11,517 nt of DNA, taken from positions 1 to 11,517 of the forward strand of contig JAKSDN010001246.1 in NCBI GenBank assembly GCA_022360075.1, written 5' to 3'. The number at the start of each line of letters is the position of its first letter. Within the stretch, counting starts at the first letter, position 1. Positions 1-6,207 of this stretch are shown here, piece by piece. Under the pieces are notes generated by a model. The model saw only the letters and a program-made list of their open reading frames with translations, was not told where the DNA came from and did no database searches. This stretch comes from Kiloniellales bacterium. Its GTDB lineage: Bacteria > Pseudomonadota > Alphaproteobacteria > Kiloniellales > JAKSDN01. The position numbers and the translations under genes were made by a program.

Positions 1-141
1 GAAGGCCGTGAACTCCGCCCCACCCGTCTCCGCTAGCACCTTCGTGATCGCCGCCGTCAGCGTCGTCTTGCCGTGATCAACGTGGCCTATCGTACCAACG
101 TTGCAGTGCGGCTTCGTTCGCTCAAACTTCGCCTTGGCCAT
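1..141 (-). CDS. tuf: Elongation factor Tu, N-terminal 47 residues (gene continues past the left edge)
   Basis: EF-Tu is the GTPase that delivers aminoacyl-tRNA to the ribosome in the cytoplasm. Reading leftward from the ATG at 141, the protein begins [20 protein letters not shown]. It contains the G1/P-loop GHVDHGKT at residues 19-26 and then [11 protein letters not shown], an almost invariant EF-Tu N terminus; the KPHCN form is common in alphaproteobacteria. Only the start of the G domain is present, and the other switch and nucleotide-binding motifs lie outside the window. The gene follows tRNA-Tyr and tRNA-Gly on the same strand, the classic tRNA-tufB arrangement, so it is probably expressed from the promoter at 578-605. 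No strong Shine-Dalgarno is visible upstream of the ATG. Identity is very sure; whether this is the only tuf copy cannot be told. Confidence 0.97.
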   Translation of the reverse strand, partial: MAKAKFERTKPHCNVGTIGHVDHGKTTLTAAITKVLAETGGAEFTAF

Positions 142-242
142 GGAAGTCGATGCCCCGTCTCAAACTCGCTCTATACCTACGATCCCGGTCGGCCGGGAAC
201 GGACTCTCGATCTTCGCCACCTCGATCTCCCGTTGGCCTTGC

Positions 243-316
243 TGGAGCGGGTGGCGGGAATCGAACCCGCGTAGCCAGCTTGGAAGGCTGGAGCTCTACC
301 ACTGAGCTACACCCGC
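243..316 (-). tRNA. tRNA-Gly (anticodon TCC)
   Basis: Read leftward from 316, a complete cloverleaf folds. The acceptor arm GCGGGTG pairs with CACCCGC, the D arm contains AGCTCAGTGGTAGAGCT, and the anticodon stem CCAGC/GCTGG carries the loop CTTCCAA (anticodon TCC). The T arm contains GGTTCGATTCC, and the discriminator is T. The 3' CCA is genome-encoded at 243-245. Total length is 74 nt with CCA, the usual size for tRNA-Gly. It lies between tRNA-Tyr and tuf and is probably processed from the same transcript. Confidence 0.97.
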
Positions 317-458
317 ACGCGCTTGGCAAAGCCATGACTGACGTGCGCCTTGCCCGTGGTCCAGCAACAAGAGACTGTCGTGCTCGATGATCGAGGAATC
401 GTGAGCCCAAAAAACCGACCGCCGCCGCAGCCCCGAAAGCCGAAACCTGGACGCGTGC

Positions 459-543
459 TGGTGGAGGGGGTTGGATTCGAACCAACGTAGGCGAAGCCAA
501 CGGGTTTACAGCCCGTCCCCTTTAACCACTCGGGCACCCCTCC
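459..543 (-). tRNA. tRNA-Tyr (anticodon GTA)
   Basis: Read leftward from 543, the acceptor GGAGGGG pairs with CCCCTCC. The D arm carries GAGTGGTTAAAGG, and the anticodon stem ACGGG/CCCGT has the loop CTGTAAA (anticodon GTA, complementary to 507-509). A long class II variable arm (TTGGCTTCGCCTACG) follows, as expected for tRNA-Tyr. The T arm contains GGTTCGAATCC, the discriminator is A and CCA is encoded at 459-461. Length is 85 nt including CCA. It is the first gene of the leftward tRNA-tuf unit, about 28 nt from the predicted transcription start. Confidence 0.97.
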
Positions 544-577
544 TGGAAACCGCTCCGGATGTACGGCGGAGTTGGGA

Positions 578-605
578 ACTATGGTGATTTCACGCGGCCT
601 GTCAA
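578..605 (-). promoter_or_regulatory. Strong sigma-70-type promoter for the tRNA-Tyr/tRNA-Gly/tuf unit
   Basis: On the minus strand a perfect -35 hexamer TTGACA (600-605) is followed by a 16-nt spacer and a -10-like CATAGT (578-583, 4 of 6 consensus positions). Transcription would start near 571, giving a leader of about 28 nt before tRNA-Tyr. A near-consensus promoter is expected for stable RNA and tuf. The assignment is from sequence alone. Confidence 0.7.
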
Positions 606-707
606 CGTCAAACACGGCAAAAAGACCACGTTCAGCACAAACCCTCTGGCCGGCTGACCATAGCCCTTGCGGAGCGGCCTGCTCCTGGTGGAATAGTAGG
701 CAGCATC

Positions 708-1574
708 ATGCCCCGACGCAAGCCCTCGACCGCCGCGCGCCCGACTCGGGCGCCGCGCCGCCACGCCCGGCCGGGCCGCGACTCCAAGCCGCGGGCGACC
801 CGAAACCGCGCGGATTCGGAAGCCCTCTGGCTCTACGGCGGCCACGCCGTGAGCGAAGCCCTGGCCAATCCGCGCCGCAAGCTCCGCCGCCTGCTGAGCA
901 CGGCGGAGGCCGTAGAAACCGCTGAGACGGCGCTCGCCAGGTGCCGTGGGCAAGGCGCCGGGCCGCCGCGCCTCGAGCGGGTCGAGCGCGACGCCCTGGC
1001 CGCGCTGCTGCCGCCGGGCGCGGTGCATCAGGGTCTGGCCTTGGCCGCGGCGCCCCTGGCTCAGCCGGGCCTGCCCGAGCTGCTGCGGGATCTCGCGGCG
1101 GCTGAAACCGGCGCCCAGCGCCTGTCTTTGGTCCTGCTCGACCAGGTGACCGACCCTCAGAACGTCGGCGCCGTGCTGCGCAGTGCCGCGGCCTTCGGCG
1201 CGGCGGCGGTGATCACCACCTGGCGCCACGCCCCGCCGGAGAGCGGCGCGCTCGCCAAGGCGGCCTCGGGCGCCTTCGAGCACGTGCCCTACGTCCAGGT
1301 CACCAACCTGGTCCGCGCCATGGAGCGGCTGCGGGCCGAGGGCTTTTGGCTGGTCGGGCTGGCGTCCGAGGGTGAGCAAAACCTGGCCGAGGCAAGCCCG
1401 GGCGAGAGGCTGGGGCTGGTTCTCGGCGCCGAAGGCAGCGGTCTGCGCCATCTGGTGCGCGCGACCTGCGACCAGCTCGTGCGCCTTCCGACCCAAGGAC
1501 CGATCGACCAGCTCAACGTCTCGAATGCCGCCGCCGTGGCGCTTTACGAGCTTCTGGGCCGGGCCGGCCGCTAG
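708..1574 (+). CDS. rlmB: 23S rRNA (guanosine-2'-O-)-methyltransferase RlmB (SpoU/TrmH family)
   Basis: This is an AdoMet-dependent SpoU-class enzyme; in E. coli RlmB methylates the ribose of G2251 in the 23S rRNA P-loop. The 288-residue protein has an Arg/Pro-rich basic tail (about residues 1-38), an N-terminal substrate-binding domain opening with WLYGGHAVSEAL (about 40-125) and a knotted catalytic domain. Motif 1 is DQVTDPQNVGAVLRSA, with the conserved N152 and R158. Motif 2 is GLVLGAEGSGLR, with E242. Motif 3 is LNVSNAAAVALYE, with N270. The start at 708 has a modest GTAGG ribosome site 7 nt upstream. It diverges from the tRNA-tuf unit across about 160 bp; no strong rightward promoter was found, only a weak TTGCGG/GAATAG pair near 667-696. 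Length and all three motifs fit RlmB. Another TrmH-family rRNA or tRNA methylase is the only realistic alternative. Confidence 0.92.
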   Translation: MPRRKPSTAARPTRAPRRHARPGRDSKPRATRNRADSEALWLYGGHAVSEALANPRRKLRRLLSTAEAVETAETALARCRGQGAGPPRLERVERDALAALLPPGAVHQGLALAAAPLAQPGLPELLRDLAAAETGAQRLSLVLLDQVTDPQNVGAVLRSAAAFGAAAVITTWRHAPPESGALAKAASGAFEHVPYVQVTNLVRAMERLRAEGFWLVGLASEGEQNLAEASPGERLGLVLGAEGSGLRHLVRATCDQLVRLPTQGPIDQLNVSNAAAVALYELLGRAGR

Positions 1575-1578
1575 GCTC

Positions 1579-1607
1579 TTGCCATCGATCCACGCTTCGA
1601 GTATAAG
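1579..1607 (+). promoter_or_regulatory. Predicted sigma-70-type promoter for the RTX gene
   Basis: TTGCCA (1579-1584, 5 of 6 matches to TTGACA) and TATAAG (1602-1607, 5 of 6 matches to TATAAT) are separated by exactly 17 nt. They sit in a sharply AT-rich patch (about 1600-1650) of an otherwise GC-rich region. Predicted start is near 1614, giving a 5' leader of about 110 nt that contains the inverted repeat at 1634-1650. Confidence 0.6.
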
Positions 1608-1633
1608 AATTACTGAATAAAAACAATATCTTG

Positions 1634-1650
1634 GGTTAATTTGATTAACC
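1634..1650. promoter_or_regulatory. Perfect 7-bp inverted repeat downstream of the RTX promoter (candidate operator)
   Basis: GGTTAAT - TTG - ATTAACC is a perfect dyad with a 3-nt centre, located about 20-36 nt past the predicted transcription start. It is AT-rich and has no T-run after it, so it looks more like a binding site for a dimeric regulator than a terminator of rlmB. The regulator is unknown. Confidence 0.4.
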
Positions 1651-1722
1651 TGAGGTTGCTGACCTTAGCGGCAAGGCCCGAGGGACCGGAGTGGGCCTCC
1701 ACGACAGGTTGGGAGTTGGTGG

Positions 1723-4146
1723 ATGTCCATTCGGGTCGTACCGAGCCCCTCGGGCGCGGTTCAGGTCGTGCCGTCCGGCGGCGCCTATGAAGTCCCTTCG
1801 GGGCAGAGCCTGTCCTTCCAGGACGTGCTTGCCGACGGCAGCCTCGGCCGGGCCTGGCTGCCGGACGACCTCGAAGCCGAGCGCGTCGGCAACGACGTCG
1901 TCGTCACCTTCCCGAACGGCGAGACCCTCGTCCTGAAAGACGCCGTCGGCGCCCTCGGCGGCACGGACCTCGCGTCCCTGCTCACCCCGGCCTCGCCTGA
2001 AACAGGAGTCGAGCCGGCGGCCGGCGAGAACGGAAGCCCGATCGGCGACGGCCAGTCCCAGGGCAGCTCGCAGGCGGCCCAGAACGCCGACACCGGCGCA
2101 CTCGGCACAGACTTCGGGTCCGGATCGGGCGGCGGGTTCGACGTCGACGGCGCCTCGCCCCCCGGCACGCCGGAGAGCGATCCCAATCTGCCTCTACTCC
2201 TCGGCGGCCCCGACGGGCCCGCCGGCACTAGCGTCTCCCCGCTCTTCACCGAGCTCAGCGAGGTCGTCAACCTCGCGAACCCGATCTCGGCCTTCAGCCC
2301 CGCCTTCGGCTCGCGCTTCGCCTTCGACGGCAACGTCTCGCGCGCGCTCGGCAGCGACGACACGGTGATCCTGGCCGACGCCGGCGGCATCAACAATCTG
2401 AACGTCCTCTTCGCCGCCGGCACGATCGACACGAATTTCTTCTTTGCCGGTGCCGGCAACGACAGCGTTACCGGCGGTACCGACATCGACCGGATCATCG
2501 GCAACGAGGGAGATGACTCGTTGAGCGGTGGCGATGCCAATGACCGCCTGGTCGGCGATGGGCTGGAGATTACGAGATTATCCAACGTTGTTGGCGCGCC
2601 CGGCCCCTCGAATGTGGCGGCGCAAAACCTGGACGGGTTAAGCAACAATCTGACCGTCGCCGCCGAGGGAAGCGGCCAGTTCGATTTCTATAGCTTCACC
2701 GTAAGCGCTGATGCGCCATTCGTGATCATCGAGATCACCGCTGGGAGCGCGGGCTTCCTCGACAGCGAGCTGTTCCTCTATGACGCGACGGGCGCTCTGG
2801 TGGCGGAGGACGACTTCAGCGGCGCTGGCTTGCTGTCGCGCATCGAAACGAGCCTGGCGGCTGGAACCTATTTCCTGGCCGTCGGTGAGTTCGACAGTGC
2901 CGACGGCCCGGGGCTTTTCGACCCCCAGGGCAATTTTCCCGACGCCGGGGACAGCTACAGCTTGAGCCTCATCCGAGCCGCGCGGCCGGTGCCATTCGGC
3001 AACGACCGGTTGGACGGCGGCCCCGGCCAAGACATCCTGATCGGCGACATAGACGGCGACTTGCTGGACGCGGAAGTTGGCGGCAACGATACGCTGGAGG
3101 GCGGCGGCGGCAACGACACTTTGATCGGCGACGCGAGCGAGGATATCGGTAACGATACGGCCGGTCTCAGCTCGACCGCCCGGGGCGGCGACGACAGGCT
3201 CGCGGGCGACGCGGGCAGCGACACGCTGATCGGCGATGCCGGCAACGATCTCGAGGACGAGGATACCGGCGGTAACGATACGCTGGACGGCGGCATCGGC
3301 AACGACACGCTAGTCGGCGATGCCGGTGACGATATCGACGACATCTCCCGAGGCGGCAACGACACGCTGACCGGCGGCAGCGGTAACGACGTCCTTTTCG
3401 GCGACGCGGCGGACGACGTGGGCAATACCGACACGCCCGGTCCGGACGTGACCGCGCGCGGCGGTAACGACACGCTCCTTGGCGGCGAAGGCAATGATTC
3501 GCTGTTCGGCGACGCCGGCGAGGATCTCGAATCCGCCGCGATCGGCGGCAACGACATACTGGACGGCGGCACCGGCAACGACTTACTGGTCGGCGATGCC
3601 GGCGACGACCTCGACAACACCTCCCAGGGCGGCGACGACACGCTGCTCGGCGCCGGCGGCGAAGACACGCTCTTCGGCGATAACCGGGACCCTTTCGAAG
3701 ACAACGACGGAGGCGGCGACGATAGGCTCTTCGGCGGCGAAGGCAACGACACGCTGATCGGCAACTCCGGCAACGACACGCTCGACGGCGGTGCCGATGC
3801 CGACATCTTCCTCTACGACTTCGCCTTCCCCGTGCTCGTCAACCAGGGCGCCGACACGATCGTGAACGCCGAGGCGGGCGATACCTTGCGCCTGATCGAC
3901 GTCTTCCCCTATGGCGGCGGCCCGGTGACGCCGCTCGTCCTCGATGGCGCCGATGCCGTCAGCGACGGCTGGGCGGTCGCCGACGCCGGTCCCGGCGGCG
4001 CTGTGACCGTCACCTTCGGCGACAACAACGGCGCAGCGGGCAACGACGGCAGCCTGGGCAGCGTCGTGATCCAGGGCCTCGGCACCGGCAACATCGACAC
4101 CTTCGTCGAGCTGGCCGCGGCTATCAACTTGGAGATCAATCCGTAG
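1723..4146 (+). CDS. RTX calcium-binding repeat protein with PPC-like domain, probable type I-secreted surface adhesin
   Basis: Protein of 807 residues; the start at 1723 has GGGAG 7 nt upstream. There is no Sec signal peptide. Residues about 30-75 (including VGNDVVVTFPNGETLVLKD) resemble the prefix of BapA/LapA-type biofilm adhesins, followed by PAAG at 98-101. Residues 84-170 are a Gly/Ser/Pro-rich linker. A first RTX block lies at about 241-280 (FAGAGNDSVTGG onward). Residues about 300-415 look like a bacterial pre-peptidase C-terminal (PPC) beta-sandwich (FDFYSFTVSAD...DSELFLYDATG...AGTYFLAVGEF). Residues 425-695 are nine tandem modules built on GGNDTLxGGxGNDTLxGD, the Ca-binding beta-roll motif. 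Residues 696-807 resemble the C-terminal secretion region of RTX proteins. By family knowledge such proteins leave by a type I ABC exporter and fold outside in calcium. No exporter genes and no protease or lipase catalytic motif were seen. An adhesin or S-layer-like role is inferred; the ligand is unknown. Confidence 0.85.
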   Translation: MSIRVVPSPSGAVQVVPSGGAYEVPSGQSLSFQDVLADGSLGRAWLPDDLEAERVGNDVVVTFPNGETLVLKDAVGALGGTDLASLLTPASPETGVEPAAGENGSPIGDGQSQGSSQAAQNADTGALGTDFGSGSGGGFDVDGASPPGTPESDPNLPLLLGGPDGPAGTSVSPLFTELSEVVNLANPISAFSPAFGSRFAFDGNVSRALGSDDTVILADAGGINNLNVLFAAGTIDTNFFFAGAGNDSVTGGTDIDRIIGNEGDDSLSGGDANDRLVGDGLEITRLSNVVGAPGPSNVAAQNLDGLSNNLTVAAEGSGQFDFYSFTVSADAPFVIIEITAGSAGFLDSELFLYDATGALVAEDDFSGAGLLSRIETSLAAGTYFLAVGEFDSADGPGLFDPQGNFPDAGDSYSLSLIRAARPVPFGNDRLDGGPGQDILIGDIDGDLLDAEVGGNDTLEGGGGNDTLIGDASEDIGNDTAGLSSTARGGDDRLAGDAGSDTLIGDAGNDLEDEDTGGNDTLDGGIGNDTLVGDAGDDIDDISRGGNDTLTGGSGNDVLFGDAADDVGNTDTPGPDVTARGGNDTLLGGEGNDSLFGDAGEDLESAAIGGNDILDGGTGNDLLVGDAGDDLDNTSQGGDDTLLGAGGEDTLFGDNRDPFEDNDGGGDDRLFGGEGNDTLIGNSGNDTLDGGADADIFLYDFAFPVLVNQGADTIVNAEAGDTLRLIDVFPYGGGPVTPLVLDGADAVSDGWAVADAGPGGAVTVTFGDNNGAAGNDGSLGSVVIQGLGTGNIDTFVELAAAINLEINP
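2995..3795 (+). repeat. Coding tandem repeat: nine RTX modules of 84 nt (28 aa), two of them longer
   Basis: The RTX array has a strict higher-order unit of 28 residues: two nonapeptides (GGNDTLxGG, xGNDTLxGD) plus an acidic tail of about 10 residues (such as AGDDIDDISR). Units start at 2995, 3079, 3184, 3268, 3352, 3460, 3544, 3628 and 3712. Units 2 and 5 are 35 and 36 residues because their tails are extended and both end in TAR. Units 2-4 (3079-3351, 91 aa) and units 5-7 (3352-3627, 92 aa) therefore look like one larger duplicated block. Confidence 0.85.
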
Positions 4147-4179
4147 GCGGCATGGGCGAGTCCGCTGCGGAGATCGAGC

Positions 4180-4211
4180 GATCCTCATGCTTCGACAGGC
4201 TCAGCATGAGG
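4180..4211. repeat. Extragenic palindromic repeat, family 1, copy A
   Basis: CCTCATGCT (4183-4191) and AGCATGAGG (4203-4211) form a perfect 9-bp hairpin around an 11-nt loop with the core TTCGACAGGCTCAG. It lies 34 bp after the RTX stop, between convergent genes, and pairs in inverted orientation with copy B (27 of 32 positions identical). A stabilising or terminating role in RNA is possible, but there is no T-run. Confidence 0.85.
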
Positions 4212-4241
4212 GGATAGGGTTCGCCCAACCACGACCTTCCA

Positions 4242-4273
4242 CCTCATCCTAAGCTTGTCGAAGGGTGAGGATC
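4242..4273. repeat. Extragenic palindromic repeat, family 1, copy B (inverted relative to A)
   Basis: CCTCATCCT (4242-4250) pairs with AGGGTGAGG (4262-4270) with one G-U wobble, around AAGCTTGTCGA. Its reverse complement matches copy A at 27 of 32 positions, so A and B form an inverted pair 30 bp apart between the 3' ends of the RTX gene and puuB. Confidence 0.85.
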
Positions 4274-4314
4274 GCGCGGTTTCCGAATCACCTTGCCCCG
4301 GAACACCCCCGCCC

Positions 4315-5601
4315 CTACGGCAGCCAGTCCCGCATCCGGTACCAGGTCATGGCCAGCACCAGGCTCGGCAGGCGCAGCAGGCGGCCGCCGGGGAAGCTGG
4401 TGTGCGGCAGGCGGGCGAAGAGGTCGAGGCGCTCGGCCTGGCCGGCGATCGCCTCGGCGATGATCTTGCCGGCAAGGCCGGTCAGCGCCACGCCGGTGCC
4501 GGAGAAGCCCTGGGCGAAGTAGAGATTGGAGCCGAGCCGGCCGAAGTGCGGTGTGCGCTCGACCGTGATGCCGACGTAGCCGCCCCAGATGTAGTCGAAG
4601 CGGGCCTCGGCGAGCGCGGGAAAGACCTTGGTCATCTCGCGCCGCAGGCCGCCCTCCAGGTTCGGCGGCGCCAGCGTCGAATAGCTGGCCAGGCCGCCGA
4701 ACAGCAGGCGCCGGTCGGCCGAGAGCCGGTAGTAGTTGAGGATGAAGTTCCAGTCGCAGACCGCCGCGTCGCTCGGGAAGAGCGCCCGCGCCTGGGCTTC
4801 CGACAGAGGCTCGGTCGCACCGATGAAGTTGCCGATCGGCATAACCTTGGCCGCGAGCTCGGGCACCAGCATGCCGAGATAGGCGTTGCCGGCGAAAACG
4901 ACGGTGTCGGCCTCGACGCTGCCGCCCGCCGTGCGCAAAACGGGCCGCCGGCCGCGCTCGACGGCGGTCACGGCCGCGTCCTCGTACAACTGCGCCCCGG
5001 CCGCCTCGGCCGCCGCCGCCAGGCCCAGGCAGTAGTTCAGCGGATGCAGATGCCCGGCGCCGGCATCGTAGAGCCCGCCGAGGTAAGCCTCCGAGCCGAT
5101 ATGGGCATGCAAGGCCGCGTGGTCCGGCAACAGGGTGAACTTGTCGTAGCCGTAGTCGCGCGCCCAGGACTCGGCCATTTCGGCCATGCCGTTCAAATGC
5201 CGGCGCTTGATCGCGGCGTGCAGATAGCCGGCCTTGAGATCGCAGTCGATCGCGTGCTTGGCGACCCGCTCGTGGATGATCTCCTTGGACTCCTCGGCCA
5301 GCAAGAATAGCTTGCGCGCGTCGTCCTTGCCGACGGCCCGGGCGATCGCCGCCATGTCGGCCGAATAGCCGCTGCAGACCTGTCCGCCGTTACGCCCGGT
5401 CGCGCCCCAGCCGATCCGATTGGCCTCGAGCAGCACCACGTCATAGCCCCGCTCGGCCAGATTGAGTGCCGCCGATACGCCCGTGAAGCCGCCGCCGACC
5501 ACGCAGATGTCGGCCTTCACCGTACCTTGCAAGGGCGGCCGCGCCGGCGCGGGATGGGCAGTGGCGGCGTAGTAGGAGGGGGCGTGGGCTTCGGCGGTCA
5601 T
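4315..5601 (-). CDS. puuB: Gamma-glutamylputrescine oxidase (FAD-dependent, DAO family)
   Basis: PuuB oxidises gamma-glutamylputrescine to gamma-glutamyl-gamma-aminobutyraldehyde with release of ammonia and H2O2, the second step of the glutamylated putrescine pathway. From the ATG at 5601 the protein is 428 residues, close to E. coli PuuB. It starts MTAEAHAPSYYAATAHPAPA, matching the PuuB opening with its SYYAA motif. The FAD site is DICVVGGGFTG (GGGxxG at 36-41) with E59 ending the second beta strand, followed by RIGWGATGRNGGQ. The C-terminal FAD contact is near YFAQGFSGTGVALTGLAGK, and the tail has the family's LPHTSFPGGRLLR. A GTG at 5664 would add 21 residues with no family match and was not chosen. 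A weak TTGACG/TATGCA promoter at 5610-5639 would give an almost leaderless mRNA. It diverges from the dioxygenase gene across 606 bp of repeat-filled DNA. Other gamma-glutamyl-amine oxidases are possible alternatives. Confidence 0.88.
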   Translation of the reverse strand: MTAEAHAPSYYAATAHPAPARPPLQGTVKADICVVGGGFTGVSAALNLAERGYDVVLLEANRIGWGATGRNGGQVCSGYSADMAAIARAVGKDDARKLFLLAEESKEIIHERVAKHAIDCDLKAGYLHAAIKRRHLNGMAEMAESWARDYGYDKFTLLPDHAALHAHIGSEAYLGGLYDAGAGHLHPLNYCLGLAAAAEAAGAQLYEDAAVTAVERGRRPVLRTAGGSVEADTVVFAGNAYLGMLVPELAAKVMPIGNFIGATEPLSEAQARALFPSDAAVCDWNFILNYYRLSADRRLLFGGLASYSTLAPPNLEGGLRREMTKVFPALAEARFDYIWGGYVGITVERTPHFGRLGSNLYFAQGFSGTGVALTGLAGKIIAEAIAGQAERLDLFARLPHTSFPGGRLLRLPSLVLAMTWYRMRDWLP

Positions 5602-5704
5602 GCCCGGGCTGCATAGGGCTTCGGAGGGAGCCGCGTCAAGGCTGCGTGCCGCCGCAGCTCGCACATGCTCGAACCTTGCGAGGCGCCATTAGGTCGTTGG
5701 ATTC

Positions 5705-5779
5705 GACACGGATGAACGTGGATGAACACGGATTTCTTCGTGAGCCCGACATCCGTGTTCTTCCACGTTCATCCGTGTC
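5705..5779. repeat. Family 2 palindromic element: 29-bp near-perfect inverted repeat
   Basis: The left arm 5705-5733 (beginning GACACGGATGAACGTGGATG) and the right arm 5751-5779 (ending CATCCGTGTC) are reverse complements at 28 of 29 positions, with a 17-nt loop. Each arm is itself built from a short motif of the type GGATGAACACGGATGAAC. The same motif recurs at 6152-6180, 7222-7249 and 7321-7348. As RNA it would form one very stable hairpin. Confidence 0.9.
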
Positions 5780-5873
5780 CTCTAACGGCATCAAGCTGTA
5801 AAGTTGACTCTTCATCGGCCGCGTTGAACGAGACCTTTCAACCCGCGACCTCATCTGTACTACTAACTTCGAG

Positions 5874-5899
5874 ATTCCTCGCAGATCGCGAGGAATTTT
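5874..5899 (+). terminator. Hairpin with short T-run (terminator-like)
   Basis: ATTCCTCGC (5874-5882) and GCGAGGAAT (5888-5896) form a perfect 9-bp stem with loop AGATC. It can be extended by wobble pairs and is followed by TTT on the plus strand. There is no rightward gene upstream for it to terminate (puuB runs the other way), so it could end an unrecognised short RNA or be fortuitous. Confidence 0.4.
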
Positions 5900-5995
5900 C
5901 TGTAACTGGCCTGCCTGTTTCGACAATTCACAACGGGGATCTTGACGCTTGCACAGCCTTCAAGCACCACTGACCGCCCTCCGGCGCCGCCCCAA

Positions 5996-6027
5996 CCTCC
6001 TCACCCTTCGACAAGCTCAGCATGAGG
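5996..6027. repeat. Extragenic palindromic repeat, family 1, copy C
   Basis: The core CCTTCGACAAGCTCAGCATG with flanking CCTCA and GAGG matches copies A and B. The hairpin is imperfect (two mismatches in the 9-bp stem). This copy is solitary and lies in the puuB/dioxygenase gap. Confidence 0.8.
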
Positions 6028-6151
6028 GGCTGGGATTGAACATGGCGCGGGAAACCAAAGGTCGAGACCGACGACTCTCGATCCAACCGACCAAGCCTGC
6101 GGCACCACCACTCGCTCGCACAACAGCGGACCTTTGGTTGCGGCCACGCTG

Positions 6152-6180
6152 CGCTGTGTTCATCGGTGTTCATCTGTGTC
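6152..6180. repeat. Single degenerate arm of repeat family 2
   Basis: TGTTCATCGGTGTTCATCTG followed by TGTC matches the right arm of the 5705-5779 element. No partner arm is visible nearby. It ends 27 bp before the dioxygenase start codon. Confidence 0.65.
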
Positions 6181-6207
6181 TTAACCTGAACAGCCATTAT
6201 CCGTGAC

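Larger units (their letters stand above)
5602..6207. other. 606-bp divergent intergenic region between puuB and the dioxygenase gene, repeat-filled
   Basis: No convincing protein gene was found. The stretch holds an inverted-repeat element (5705-5779), a hairpin followed by a short T-run (5874-5899), a family 1 repeat (5996-6027) and a single arm of repeat family 2 (6152-6180). Its base composition is less GC-rich and less codon-like than the neighbouring genes. Promoters for both flanking genes are expected here, but no rightward one can be placed with confidence. Confidence 0.6.

Noticed and set aside
579..1496. A 305-codon minus-strand frame opposite rlmB
   Set aside because: It is antisense to a complete SpoU methyltransferase with all three motifs, and the peptide is low in recognisable structure.
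2995..3795. Possible CRISPR-like direct repeats at 84-nt period
   Set aside because: The repeats are in frame, code for Ca-binding RTX modules and lack unique spacers of constant length.
2955..3806. A Ser/Pro-rich minus-strand frame opposite the RTX array
   Set aside because: It is the antisense reading of the GGNDTL repeats (giving SVSLPP repeats), not an independent gene.
5610..5639. TTGACG/TATGCA promoter for puuB
   Set aside because: The -10 is poor, spacing is 18 nt and the start would fall at the initiation codon; kept only as a remark in the puuB entry.
5602..5664. GTG at 5664 as start of puuB
   Set aside because: The added residues (Ala/Arg-rich) have no family counterpart, and the ATG at 5601 aligns with the PuuB N terminus.
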